A stretch of 64,000 bases of DNA from Cheiracanthium punctorium (Eukaryota > Arthropoda > Arachnida > Araneae > Cheiracanthiidae), in NCBI GenBank assembly GCA_038373885.1, contig JAWZYV010013030.1, positions 744,001 to 808,000 of the forward strand, read 5' to 3'. Numbering within the stretch: the first letter of the stretch is position 1; the number at the start of each line of letters is the position of its first letter. Positions 48,433 through 60,599 of this stretch are shown one piece after another. Made by a program: the position numbers and the translations under genes. The notes beneath the pieces were generated by a model. It was not told where the DNA came from, made no database searches, and worked only from the letters and a program-made list of their open reading frames with translations.

Positions 48433-48515
48433 CACCCCCCACTGTACTAGTGTATCTCACTGTACAGTGGGGGGTGTACACTAGTACAGTATGTACACTG
48501 TACTAGTGTATTTTT
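48433..48515. repeat. Compound palindrome (two adjacent hairpins)
   Basis: CACCCCCCACTGTAC (48433-48447) pairs perfectly with GTACAGTGGGGGGTG (48462-48476). Directly after, TACACTAGTACAGT pairs with ACTGTACTAGTGTA across four bases. The word CACTGTACTAGTGTA appears in both. Likely a transposon end that has folded and duplicated. Confidence 0.7.
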
Positions 48516-50020
48516 TAAAATTTATATCAAAACTATAGCTCTGGCCATTTTGCTGTAATACTAATTGCAAATGGATACAAAAAGTAATATAGATGAACAG
48601 TGGCTGGCGTTTTACCTCTATTTCTACATGACAATCGTATTTATTTATTTTATTAAACCATGCATTGGTGGAAAGAATTCCAAAAAACTACGTAACGCTT
48701 TAGAAACGTTAACCTCCTAAACCCAGAACTGAATTTCGGGATCTGCGAATAATGTAAAGCATGTTATTTATTTAACTAACGTCTATAATTTAACGCATAA
48801 GTAGTATCAGCTATTAAGCGTTTATTTATCTTGTTCATTACAGAGCCCAAGCCTGAACATAGTACCTCGAAAATCGCTTCCAACTTTTGTGCGTATATCT
48901 TTCGAAAACCACACATTTTCCCCAATTATTCTTTTCAACTTCTATCTCCCCTGCACAAAATAATTGGGGCCTTGTATTTCTTATCACTGTAAATTACTGC
49001 TTGTGTAGGTACAATTTAACTTTCGTGGTCCCACCGAAAGAAAAGCACTTTTTATAAAACTAAAACAGTAATTCGCAGTTTGCGGTTTTAGCTTGATGAA
49101 TTGTTGTCTATAAAAATGTTATTTTCTAGTACTATCAATAACCTTTTTACCAAATTTCTTGACTTACGTTAACTAGGGACATCTATTTAATATACTAGTG
49201 ATTAATGGATTTAGATGGATTACAGTTATTAAAGTTTTACGAATAGTTGGCGTTGCATGAAATGTAGGGGTGTTTCCAACGTGGTATTTTTGCTTACTAT
49301 TAGATGCAGTACAGGTTCGCGGGCCACATGCGATGCTTTATTATAGCAGGGTGTTGATTTACATTCTAAAATATGGAGAGAAAGTAAAACATACAACTGC
49401 TTTGAGCCAGTATAGCTTTGCAATCCCCGAAGATCTACAGTTGGAATGTGAATCCGAACTGAAATAATTTCGCTCAGTGCCCTAGCAGATGATAAAATTA
49501 AAGAAGTACAATTTCCAATGAAATATTCTGTTTTTGTTTGCCTAGTATTATTGTTGTTATTTTAAAGTCTAGTCTACAGACACTTTTTTAAGTACACCTC
49601 CACCTAAAAACCTGTCTCTCTCGTATTGAATGTATTTTGACAATACATAAATCTAACCCGAATTTCTAGTGTCCTAACCCCAAGGATTACCGTTTCAATT
49701 GTTCTTTTTTTATACCTCTGTCTCTTAGAAGATACTTCCTGCTTATCGCAGCCAGTCCAAGGTGTTTCATAACAGTAAACACGTAAAATGTCGCAAAGTT
49801 AAATAATCCTTTTGTCACAACTTTTTGTTGCTGTGCCGCAGGATTTCTCTTCAGAAGTGCACCTTGAAGTTAAATTTCTTCCGGCCTTTGGATAATGGAT
49901 AGTGTAGCAAAAGCTGTATGGTTGTTTGTCTGTGTCTGTAACAATTTTTTTGCTAAGAAAAAAAATTCTTGTTGCTGAATTTCATTCATTTTATCTTCAA
50001 AGGTGAAAATGCGTTATTTA

Positions 50021-50026
<6 letters not shown>

Positions 50027-50065
<39 letters not shown>
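50027..50065. repeat. (TA)n microsatellite
   Basis: Uninterrupted alternating TA over about 39 bases, able to extrude as a cruciform. Confidence 0.95.
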
Positions 50066-50070
<5 letters not shown>

Positions 50071-50748
50071 ATTAGTTTCCAGGATTTTAGAGTTTAAATA
50101 AAGAGTTTTATAAAAAAAACTTACAAGCTTTGAAAAGTTCTAGTATCTAAAATTAACAGATTAAATATTTTTCTAATGATAAAAACGTACTGAGTTCGAG
50201 AGTGAAGAATTCGATAAAATCATTTTATGAAAAATACTTTACTTCGGAGATGTAACAATTGTAATTGAAACTATGAAAATTGCCCAAATTTTTTAGCGTA
50301 TCTTTTAAATCACAAGTTTACATATGCATAATGCACTCAAAAAAATATCTTAAAAGTACAGTAACCTTTAAATTTCTTTGGCCCGACTATACAGCAGTAT
50401 TTTTATTGATCATGGGATAAATTTCATTATTGCATTTAAATAAAAAAAAGCTTTGAATTTTCTCCTCTGTGGTTACGCCCCTTGAGGATGGGAGAAAACA
50501 CACACACACAAATCTTGTACCCAAGAACCGTGCTTCGAATTTTCTTAAATTGAAATTTATGAATGCAATTGATTTGTATTTGTTTACTTATTTCAATCTA
50601 ACCGCTATTGGCAAAACGGACGATTTTAAATTCGCCATTTTCTTGTACCCCTTGAGATGAAAAGTAAATATGCAGGTAGCTCATTTCCCCTTGCTTTTAA
50701 AAACGAACCATTTCATTTTGGCTGTTCTTCGGAATTTTATTCCTTCAT

Positions 50749-50780
50749 AAAAAAAAAAAATAAATAAATAAATAAATAAA
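50749..50780. repeat. A run followed by (AAAT)n
   Basis: A homopolymer of A runs into about five tandem AAAT units. Confidence 0.85.
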
Positions 50781-51461
50781 ACGCACGCTGTTGCTTTTAT
50801 GCTTATACATATAATTTCATTTCCTAGAGATGGAATACTTGCTCCTGAAATTCAGTCGAAATTGCTTTTCCCCCTAATGAATAAGTTCCTTGCCACTGCT
50901 ACTTAAGTACTACTTTCAGTTTTCATCCGGGGCTGTAAGATACAGCATTTGTAGAGCGAATTATTTCCTTTTAAACTGAAGGAAATTGAATTTTGAGTAT
51001 TCTTAATGCAAAAGATCTCCAAAAACGTAGGTTTTGCAAACGTGAGCTTTATTTTTGTGCGCTACCTTTATTTTTTGGGAGGCATGCTTTTTTTTTTTTT
51101 TTTTTGCTCAAATCGCATGATATATATCAGAGAAAGTAAAGAAATATTCGTAATATACCATAATTATATATCATTTTCTGTCATTTTAAACGTTTAATGC
51201 CTAGTTGCGTGACTCTGTTGGACTTTTTTTAGGAATTTTAATCCAAGTTATTAATCTAATTTTCTGTTTGCATTCGAAATCCTTTTTCGAATAATTTAAT
51301 GCATTTCCCAACGTTGTCATTACGATTTATTTATTTATGTGTTGTGGGAGGTGGGTGTGGACTTCATTTTTTCATGGGCATTTCCAATGGTTTAGTTTGA
51401 CCAGTCACACATGGCTGCTTGATAAAGCCTGCTCAGCTGACAAAAATTTCTAAGATCATTC

Positions 51462-51635
51462 TAGGGATGGAACGCGAGACGATAAAACAAGTGTCTCGCA
51501 AAACAGCCAAAAAGGTTTGTCTCGTCTCGCAAAATCCCCATATTGTAATTTTAAAAAAAGCCTGTCACGTCTCTCAAAAAAAGCTCTTAAATTCCGTCTC
51601 GTCTCGTAAAAAGTCGCGTCTCATCACTGCTCTTA
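51462..51635. mobile_element. Decayed hAT-like MITE, GTCTCGTCTCG family
   Basis: The left end TAGGGATGGAACGCGAGACG and the right part with GTCTCGTCTCG and GTCGCGTCTCATCAC mirror each other and resemble the copy at 46467. No target duplication is preserved. The 87-codon frame over it (51419-51682) is a by-product. Confidence 0.4.
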
Positions 51636-53692
51636 GGAACGTTACTCCCTTTTGGAGTGTTAAAGAATACACGAGTTCGTAAATACAGGACATTTTAAGT
51701 AATCGGGAATTGCTGTTACATTTTCCAACTAATGCGTGGGCATTTTCACTTTACTGGAAGGCAGATGTGTTAGGGCAGCTGCTGAAAATAAAAGCAAGGC
51801 TCAAAACCCAAATTAAAAATTGGTCTATGACTTCAAGCTCCTAAAAACGCACTTAATCTGAGCTCCACGATCTTGGTCAGTTCCAGCTTCCAGATCGATG
51901 GTTTCTAGGAATGTAAAATGAGTCATTTTTTAATTCTAATTACAATGTTCTTATTTCATTGCTTTTGTTATAAGAAATGTAAATATTTTTTCTTACTATT
52001 ATTATTAATGACTATGTCATTTTATCTCTCATCCCCTTTATTAAAAATTGTCCGAAAACTGTGTCCCCCCCCAAAAAAGCGACATAATTTTACATATATT
52101 TAAATACTATTAGTTCACAACAGCTTTAACCTAATGTTACAATATTTCGTAAGCTGTAGAATAGGCATCACATGTATTTTTCTATAAATAGGTTACAATC
52201 ATAAAAATTTCAGCATAGGGTTACCACGCGAAATACATTAAGGTGAGAGATAAAATGACATAGTCAGTTAATATAGTTTTAATATGGCAATAATGAAACT
52301 AAAAAAATAGGGTGTTCAGGGGGGGGGGTCACCCTGACGAGGCTCGAACAGCCGAGTTTATTATTTTATTCAGTTATTTTTCTATAAGAGAAACGTTTCT
52401 CCTATTGGAATATCTTTTAGATACTCACCCATACGGATTTGGATACCTCCCCCCGCCTCCCTCAAAAAGAAAGAAGGGAACCTGAAACCGATACCTATTT
52501 TTCAAAACCTTAATACCTCTCCACTTAAGTCTACTTTCTATTTCAATATAATACTTTGTTACCTTTCGGGACCGATTTTAAGCCCAATTTTAATCTCATT
52601 CCACACGTCGTGCTCTCTCGGCCCTAGCTTCAAAAGGCATTAGATCCCCCTCCCCCCCTTCCCTCTCGGATTAAGCAGGTTGGGGGTCTTTGTCGAGCTT
52701 TGTGTACTGCAAATCTCATGATCCCTCCTTCAGTTTATATTAGGGAGTCTGTGTTGTGGGTAGCCAGTACTTCCATGTACATAGAATATGAATTTTGACG
52801 GAGAAGTGCATGGCACAAAGTGTTAAATTCATTGCCCGCAGACTCCCTATTCATGGGATTTGAAGGAGACGGTTTATGTAGACTTATTTCTATTAATCTT
52901 GGAGTGCTCTGTTGTGAGACTGTATTTTATAAAGCTGTTGAAGGTCTGGGTGGATATTAGGTCTGAGATCTGAAGAGGATGGTGGATGGATTTTTTCCCT
53001 TCTGGTTTTACTTTACAGTACCTTTCATTTTAGTTTAATCTTTTTTCTTTTATTCATTTCATTCATTTTTACAGTTCTTTTACCTATGGTTAGAACCATG
53101 AATAATGTAATATGTGAAAATTTAAGCTTAATAGAATTAGAGATGCAGTAAAAATCGTCTGTACGTCTTTACTGCATCTTTACCGAAACATCAAGAAACA
53201 ACGTAGATTGTTACAGGTTTCACGCAACGTTACAGGTTTCACGCTACGAATGTTCAAGTATGTAAATAATTTTTTTTTAAGGTACTAGTACAATGAAAAC
53301 AATAATTTTATTTTTAAAAATAAAGCATTTATCATAAAAGTTGAACAAATGATACCTTAATCCTACTACATCTGAAATGCTGCATATCCTTTAATATTAA
53401 TATACACATTACGTGGCAATCACGTTGTGATTTAATGATCAAACAGACAATGAATTTTAAAATATCTTTTAAAAAAGGGCATTTTGCATCACACATACAT
53501 GTGAGCAAGCAGTATCTGCTCACAATATACATGATACATATTTAGCATTTTATTTTTGCTGTTAAAAAAATGACACTTGTAATCTCTTTTTTCTCCCCCC
53601 CCCCCCCCTCATTCCATAATGCCATCAATCGTACAATCTGATTTGTTCATCATCCAAAATTCGCTCATTCGGCGAGAAGTAGAACCGAAAGA

Positions 53693-53937
53693 CTGGCGGA
53701 TCCAGAAATTTTTTTGGGAGAGGCTAAATATTTTCAAAAGCTTATTTCACCCAAAGAAAAAGTTCAATAAAGCAAAACTTTAGTCTAAACCGATGTAATT
53801 TTTTTTTGAAGGGGGCAAGTTATAAAAAAATATCATTTTTACTTATTTAAGTGTACAATAAAGCAAAATATTATACTTTCGCAATCTCCTTTTGGGGGGG
53901 GGTTGATGCCCCTTACCTCCTCTTGGATCCGCTACTG
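53693..53937. mobile_element. hAT-like MITE (CAGTAGCGGATCCA type)
   Basis: CTGGCGGATCCAGAAATTTT at the left mirrors CAGTAGCGGATCCAAGAGG at the right. A G run near the right end matches the usual build of these elements. The outermost left bases and the target duplication have decayed. Confidence 0.55.
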
Positions 53938-54183
53938 CCTCCGGAAAGGGAAAGCTTTCTTTTACGATGAAATGTAGTGATCATATGTGTATACGCAATG
54001 AAAGGAACAATAAATGTAAAACTTTAAACAGAATTCCGCGTATTTTTGACTTTCGCCGAATAAACACTTCGCAGAAAGAGTTCGTTTCTATTTATAGCAC
54101 ACTAAAGCTTATAAAATTTTAACACGATGCAACAAATACTAAAACAGATTTCGCATTTTCCCAGAATATTTTATTGATAAATC

Positions 54184-54240
54184 AAATTTTATAAAATATT
54201 TGAAAATGAAATTTTATAAAATATTTGAAAATGAAATTTT
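54184..54240. repeat. 25-bp tandem repeat, two copies plus partial
   Basis: Units at 54184-54208 and 54209-54233 are identical, followed by the start of a third. Confidence 0.9.
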
Positions 54241-54669
54241 ATTTCAAAAAATTCGATTCGAATAAAGTAAAATAATATAGAATTTTCAAATGATTCGACA
54301 ACGCTAACGTTTTATTTTTGCGCAATTGCATTGCATTGACACTTTTACGTGCTAATTCAATCAGTCCTGTACTATGTTCCTGGCTTCACCCCATTGCTTC
54401 CTGTTCTCCCCCGAAACACATTCCGAATGCTTTTCCCTAATGTTTCTTGTCACTTGACTTATAAATTGCATTTTCCTGACACTCATAACCTTAACTTTTC
54501 TAGCCTACAGGGTCTGACGCACAGTAGCCTGTGCAATATCTGTATATAATAACCCTTTTAGAGAGTAACCCTTTGCTTCTCCCCCTCTCCCCCCAGCCAT
54601 TATAGATCATCCCAGATGCAATTAGGCCTTTCATTTTGGGGAGGAAAAAAAAAAAAAAGCGATTGAATA

Positions 54670-54960
54670 ATGCGTTTCACTTTTGAAGGTTCTCGCGCCA
54701 AATAATAAAAATAAAAATCGACATTGCTTTGGCGCCGTAAATCAAATTCTTGTCTAGTATCATTTTTTGAAAGCGAAAATAAAATGTGAAAAGAGGGTCA
54801 CTGCGTGCGTGAGTATCGAACTGAATATGATGCTGTAATTCAATCTGCAAAGCTCTTATGAAAGGTCGCGCTATTAATGAAATGACGAATTTCGTTATTC
54901 AAAAGATGCTAAAAAAGAAGCTGTGACTGTTATGCTTGTCGTTTGGACGCTGTACAAATG
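54670..54960. promoter_or_regulatory. Candidate element with two E2F-type sites
   Basis: CGCGCCAAA (54694-54702, TTTGGCGCG on the minus strand) and TTTGGCGCC (54728-54736) both match TTTSGCGC-type E2F sites and lie 34 bases apart in opposite orientation. Flanking sequence is non-repetitive. Confidence 0.35.
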
Positions 54961-55472
54961 GATGTATTAAAAGCTTGTCTCTTAGAATTTGCCTATTTAT
55001 TTTTCTAAAACGTTCTCTCCTGTTTTTAAAAATGGGGGGGGGGGGCATAGAAAGAAGAAAAGTTTTTAAAATTGCTCATTTTATTTAAGGCTTTTGTGTT
55101 CAAATGTCAGACGCTGAAATCCTTTTGACGTTAAGTCCCAATTTGTCATAGCTAATGAGTGACTGTAAAATACAGTAATGATCTTCCAGTTATTTTTGAG
55201 ATTTTCTTGCAGGTACTAAATAAAAATTGCAGGAAAGCATAACAACGACGAAATAGGATCGTATAAATTTTTGCTTCTGTAAAATAGTCAATTGCAGAAC
55301 TTTTTAACAAAATTAGTAAGAATTATGCAACACTCTCTATGTTAGAATATTCATGGATGAAAATCTGCCCATATGAGATTTCATTATGTTTTATGACTGA
55401 AAAGTTAATCTGTGGAATAAGACAATAATTGCATATAAGAAATTGCGATTCACACGCAGTTTCTGACTCTCT

Positions 55473-55491
55473 CCCCCCCCCCCCCCCCCCC
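55473..55491. repeat. 19-base C homopolymer, longest of many G/C runs
   Basis: This is the longest of at least sixteen G or C runs of nine or more bases in the window. Others include 1524-1535, 23943-23953, 30524-30536, 36298-36311, 39701-39712, 47869-47884, 53595-53608, 55034-55045 and 61357-61367. Confidence 0.9.
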
Positions 55492-56399
55492 TCCGGTAAA
55501 ATATTTGTAAGTAAATAAAATGCTTTTCATTTTACCTGAAACTATTAGCACAGCGAAATGACACATCGTCAAAATTCGAAAAATAATCGCCTTTATGAAG
55601 CCATGTATAATTTTAAGAATTTTTTAATTCCAGGAGAAAAAAAAAAAATCTTCCAACTTCATCAAAATCTAGTCGCGAAATCAAGTGTATCAAATGTGTT
55701 CAACAACTAACTAACTCTTTTGCAAAAGATTTCTTTGCTGGAGCTCCATATCATAGATGGAATAGATATTGCAGTTTCACTAAACTACGAGTATCTTCCT
55801 GAAAAGTTTGTCATATTGAAAGGGTTTAAGGGTATGCTGATGATATATTTTTCATTTTTAAAATTTTGATAGAATATTTTTGCGTACGTCTGCTAAACTC
55901 GAGTGTTTTCTCGTGCCATACTCGTGTGGATTTCCATTTTCGTGCCCCACAGGAGTTCAGCTAATCTTGCCTGGAAAATCTTTTTCCTGAAGTAGCCGTG
56001 GCAAACACGTTAAATTTGCTTCTAGTGGATGTTATGGTGAAAATTCTTTGTCATGCAATGTATTTCTCGAGTGCATATCCTAAAGGTATTTCCTTTTGCG
56101 AAAGTAGAGATCATTTCTATTATGTGGGGAATACATGAGAGAGAAAATTTTTGAAGTGAAACAACTCTATATACCGATAAATATATGTGTAGAGAAAATG
56201 AATTGTTCTCGTAAAGTGAAAAAACTTGTTTTGAGAAATATTTTAAAACTCATCTGACTTAAATGCTTTGTCTTGTTACAATATAAGGGATGGTGATGGT
56301 GACGTAGAAATTTAGGGATGTTTAACGGGGGAGGGGGAGCTGGAGGTTTTTATTTTGTTACACTGTGATAAAGGCGGAGCTTATTCCTTAACAGTGCTT

Positions 56400-57250
56400 T
56401 CTTACTACTAGCCTGTGAACAAAATGTCAAGTTCTGTGTCAACATTCAGCTGACTCAGAATTTATTTTGCCAATTACGAGGTCTCAACCCCGTTCAAGTT
56501 CTACGATGTTATTTCATTCAGAGGTAAAAAAAAGAAAGAGGTCTTTTATCTTCGTTCTCAATCGGCAACAAAGACACATGCCTAGAACGCTCAAATTGTC
56601 TTTTCCCATTGTCCCCAGAATGATGTCCTGGTTCATCGAGTTCGTCAAATTGACAAGAACTCCCTCCCATCGCCGTTGTCCAATTTCACACCCTACTGTC
56701 GTAATGTTTCACTTCAGCGATTTTCTTATTCAGTTCTTCGGTGTGAGCTTGCCGAAGAATACAGAATTCTACCAGCTAATCTACGGCAAATTCTGTCGCC
56801 CCTGTAAAGCAGACTTTTACCATTTTATTTCGCCATTCGAGCTGTTAAAATTAACTCGCCGCGAAATCGGGTGGAAAACAATAACCGAAACTATAGGATT
56901 TTCTTGTGCCTGTGTAAAGGGGAATTTTAATGGGTTTTCAACTCCCATTGTTTTGCTGGTAACATTTTTTGAAGTTCGTGAACAATGACAGACCTCATTC
57001 GACTGCACAGCTTTCTTTATTTCTTTCTCCTTTGATTTGGTTGTCATCTCGTGCAGTTGGTCATTAGGTTTGTGACTTCGCGTGTTTGTGTTTATTACTT
57101 TTTAGAGGTGTTGCCATGTACATCCTCGTTCATTATTGTTGAGAGAGCAACACCAGAATGAAACTAAGTGTCAGTTTTCTCACCACCGCATCTTAACTGT
57201 ATCCAAGTTTCGTGCAGATGTCGACGCAGCATTTAAATGTATCTTATGCA
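56400..57250. other. Long complex island with the longest frame of the window
   Basis: The plus-strand frame 56467-56988 is 173 codons long if begun at a TTG, 160 from its first ATG (56506). No domain is recognisable; the protein is hydrophobic-aromatic without a clear membrane layout. The composition is more balanced than in the flanks, which lowers stop frequency. It could be an unannotated exon, a transposon-derived frame or conserved non-coding DNA. Confidence 0.25.
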
Positions 57251-58239
57251 GAAAGTATTCCGTGATCAAGATTATTTACCTACACGATGCTTATTTACAT
57301 TGTTAGTGTATTTTAACTGAAAGATTCCATATACGCTTCTGTCGCGAAAATTTTATATTTGAAGAGAGTTTTAACCTTTCTAACGATGGATAGAAATCAC
57401 GCCAACGCCTATTTATTATACTCAAACAAGGTAAATAACCTTTAAGGTGTTTCAGGAGTTATATTATTTTTAAAAATTATTATTATTATTTTCTATATAT
57501 ATCAGTTAAATCTGAAGGAAGAAATGCATCTGTGAAATTTTTTACTGCTCCGCATAAATACACGAGCATTGCTAAATATAGTATCTCTCAGCTTTATTTG
57601 TTATTAAAAGATTAAAAATAAATTAATTTCCATTGTAGTTGATTTTTTATGCTATCTATTTTGTGTAAAATTAACATGTTTTTTTCCCCAAAAGGAAAAA
57701 AGATCCCTGATCATCTATCTTTAAAATAGTCTACCTTATCATCACAAATTCTGACTGAAAAATTAAGAGAAACCATTTAATTTTGTTGTTTTAAAAATTT
57801 CTGCTTTTTCTATCATGATAGAAATCGAATAATTTTAATTCATTTTACGCATATCTAATGACGAACGTAAAAGCAATTCTTTAATAGCTTTGGGGTTAAT
57901 CTTGATGAATTAGATAATGATGATAATAATAATGATAATAATTCGTAATCATATCTTGCCGAATTTAAAAATAAGAAGGGGGGGGGTATAAATTGCAAGT
58001 TTTGAATTTACTTTAATATTTGAAGTATTCGCCGAACTTTCACTTATTTTAAAACTTTAATTCTTTCAGTTGACAGATACAATATGCTACTTGAGTTAGT
58101 TTCTCCTTCTACGATTCTAAGCTGAAACACACACCCTTTTCAACTTATTTTCCTAAATTATCACAACGTGCCCTTTTAAAGAGAGAGAGCTGACTCTTTC
58201 ATAATCCTCAGATATCTTCTCCCCCGCTTCAAAAAGCAC

Positions 58240-58560
58240 CAGTTAATCGTTACTAACCAGCTCCCATCCTCGCTTTTTTGTTTCGGAATTAGCCTCTTTC
58301 TTCAGTGAGCTAAAGCCCTGGTTTCCTGGAGGCGGCCGGCGTCCAGCGACCAGAGTGATTAATGACCTCAGCGGTGCCTCTCGCGTCCAAAGAACGCGTT
58401 TGTTAAAAAGTGGTTTGCTACTCGCGAAAGCGGCGGGAGGCGACGCTCGGCGATCGCCGCTTCCGTCCAGATGTGGTGGACGCTCGGCGAACGCCGCTGC
58501 CCGTGGAGAATTCGTGGACGCACAAAAGAAATACACACCATCCAATGTACCTTGGATTTT
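58240..58560. other. GC-rich, CpG-rich island 1
   Basis: This island is strikingly GC-rich against the AT-rich intron. It contains a direct repeat, GACGCTCGGCGATCGCCGCT near 58442 and GACGCTCGGCGAACGCCGCT near 58479, and AGTGATTAATGACC near 58352. Frames are open on both strands because stop codons are rare in such DNA. No known protein is seen. Alternative promoter or enhancer are plausible. Confidence 0.4.
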
Positions 58561-59015
58561 AACGAATTCACATTAAATGAGTATTAATAAGTAGTTATTT
58601 ATTGTGAATGGAGAATATAAGTACTAATTAATGCTTGATTAAACAGAACTTAGCAGTCGCATATTTTCATAAATCACATTTTTTTTTTTTTTTCATAATT
58701 ATATACTCAACGATACAAAAGAATAAAAAAATATATTTACATGTTACAAATGTATATACTGTTTGCTATTACACACATGCATTGAATGAGATATGAAAAA
58801 TATCAAAATACATTTTGTACGTTCTTTTTTCTAAACAAATAAGGTTTAATTCATCATTAAGTATTAATTTTGTATTTAAAGGGACTTTGTACCTGAAATA
58901 TACTAAAAAACGAATTTTCGATGGTGTCTAGAAATCCCCTGTGATTCTTTATTGTGTTTAGGTAAACAATTTTTTTAAAAACATCCTATTTTACTTTTTG
59001 TTTCTTGATTCAATC

Positions 59016-59336
59016 CAGTGCCGCAACCTGGGTTTACGAGTTCCAGGGGCGGGAGTGAATCTAGGGGCCCTTTTCATGTTATATTTGGTAAAAACGAAAA
59101 TAAATTAGCACGTTTCATACATTTGTATGTACTCAAAGTCAGAATTAAACGCTTTTAGATAATAACAGATATAACATGTAAGTATGTAGTCAATACAAAA
59201 AAGAAAAAAAAAATCAAAAGAAAAAAAATAAAGGAAGAAAAAACAATTCCAAGAGGTATGAATAATAATTAGATGGATTTTGAGGCCCCTACGTGTAGGG
59301 GTCCGGGCATTCGCCCCGCTATGCCGCTTTGCACTG
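59016..59336. mobile_element. hAT-like MITE
   Basis: The left end is CAGTGCCGCAACCTGGG and the right end complement CAGTGCAAAGCGGCATAG. An almost perfect 8-bp duplication flanks it, ATTCAATC (59008-59015) and GTTCAATC (59337-59344). GGGGCCC and GGCCCC stretches mirror each other inside. Length 321 bp. Confidence 0.7.
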
Positions 59337-59442
59337 GTTCAATCATTATGTACCTCTCGGCCTAGATCCTTTGTGCAGATAATTTTCCGTAATTTCCTAA
59401 AAACAATATCAATCATTTTGTAAAAAATATAATACTTAGAAT

Positions 59443-59470
59443 CAGGGGCGTAGCCAAGGGGGGGGGGTGT
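59443..59470 (+). mobile_element. Orphan hAT-like terminus
   Basis: CAGGGGCGTAGCCAAGG followed by a G run is identical to the terminus of the element at 38125, but no opposite end is seen within a few kilobases. It is probably a solo or truncated end. Confidence 0.45.
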
Positions 59471-59799
59471 CTGTTTTTAGTCTTGGTACACAAATTGAAA
59501 TAAACTAACAGCACCATGGTCTCCAAAAAATTCACGATGGTTCTTCATAAGCTGCTTTACGCACTACAATAAGCGAAAATGCAGTGGAGTTTGTGAAATT
59601 TTCAGAAAAAATTCTTATTAAGAATATTTTCTAAAAATCTTGAAACTGATACAGGTTGATCGATATGTAGTACAGCTTGTAAAGAGACAGTTTCAAAATT
59701 TTGAAGTACCTGGCATAATTAGTTTATTTGTAATTATGTACCAAAATCACATGATTTTTTGATCACATCCAAATCACATGACAAGAGCGATAATTTCAT

Positions 59800-60120
59800 A
59801 TTCAACATTTTCAGCCATTTTCAGTGTGCGAAGCGTTTTCAGAACGAAGAATGCCTGCCCAACAACCGTTTTCCAGAAAGTGGACGCAGAAAAATGCCGC
59901 GCGCTCGCGCGCCTGCAGGAAACCACCCTTTCGCGACAGCTGTGGACAGTTTTTCAGGGATGTCACCTCGGGCACTTTTTCGCGGTTGTCAAAGGCGAGC
60001 GCTGGACGCTGCCGCTCCCAGGAAACCCGGGCTTTAGCTGCCTTTTCTGAGAGAATGGCCTTCTTCTCTCTGTACCTGTCAGCCACTTAACCGTGTGGCG
60101 CATCCAAGAGAGGGCGAAAA
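59800..60120. other. GC-rich, CpG-rich island 2
   Basis: Four overlapping frames of 88 to 92 codons are open on both strands, which reflects the base composition and not coding. No domain is recognised. CpG words such as GCGCGCTCGCGCGC are dense. It could be an intronic promoter or regulatory island. Confidence 0.35.
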
Positions 60121-60239
60121 CAATAATGGCCCCTGCTCCGGATCATTACTCAAAGGGTCCTTTTTAAAAGAACCGATGCCGAATTATTTGTGCCGGCATT
60201 AATATTCATAATTGAATCACTCTTCCATTATTCTTTCCT

Positions 60240-60385
60240 TTTCCCTTCTAATGACAGTAATTAGCGCCGCGCATCCGTGGCGTTTTACTTTAAAAGGCCC
60301 CGGGCCAATTATGGACCGGACTTGGGACCAGTCGCTGCTTGCCGTGCATTGCACACACGCGCGCGAGAGCGGGGATCGACCACAA
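60240..60385. promoter_or_regulatory. Candidate regulatory element with MEIS and homeodomain sites
   Basis: TAATGACAGTAATTAG (60249-60264) joins a TGACAG MEIS/TGIF-type site to TAATTA. CCAATTATGG (60305-60314) follows in a GC-rich context. Position and build resemble conserved developmental elements; conservation was not tested. Confidence 0.4.
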
Positions 60386-60599
60386 AATTGATTTGCTGAT
60401 AATTTTAGGTTCTCTTTTATTGGAAGAATGTGATTGATTGCGAAAACGAAAAGTTATTGATGCTTTTTGAAATAATTTACGAAAAATTCGGGGAGTTCGC
60501 CTTTATCGCTTGTCCGTTGAAAGCGTTGTCAATGGATTTTTAAATAATTATGACTGGAGGAGGGGGAGGGGGATTGCGTTATCTTTGTAAACGATTTTT

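Noticed and set aside
55300..55435. Possible ephrin exon 2 fragment (LEYSWMKICPYE ... TEKLI)
   Set aside because: It resembles the ephrin Glu-Tyr ... Ile-Cys-Pro and Thr-Glu-Lys words, but the upstream residues do not match the expected start of exon 2, the frame soon ends in a stop and no splice sites fit. Taken as coincidence.
59759..60090. Four overlapping 88-92 codon frames
   Set aside because: Simultaneous openness in several frames on both strands is what GC-rich DNA produces. None encodes a recognisable domain.
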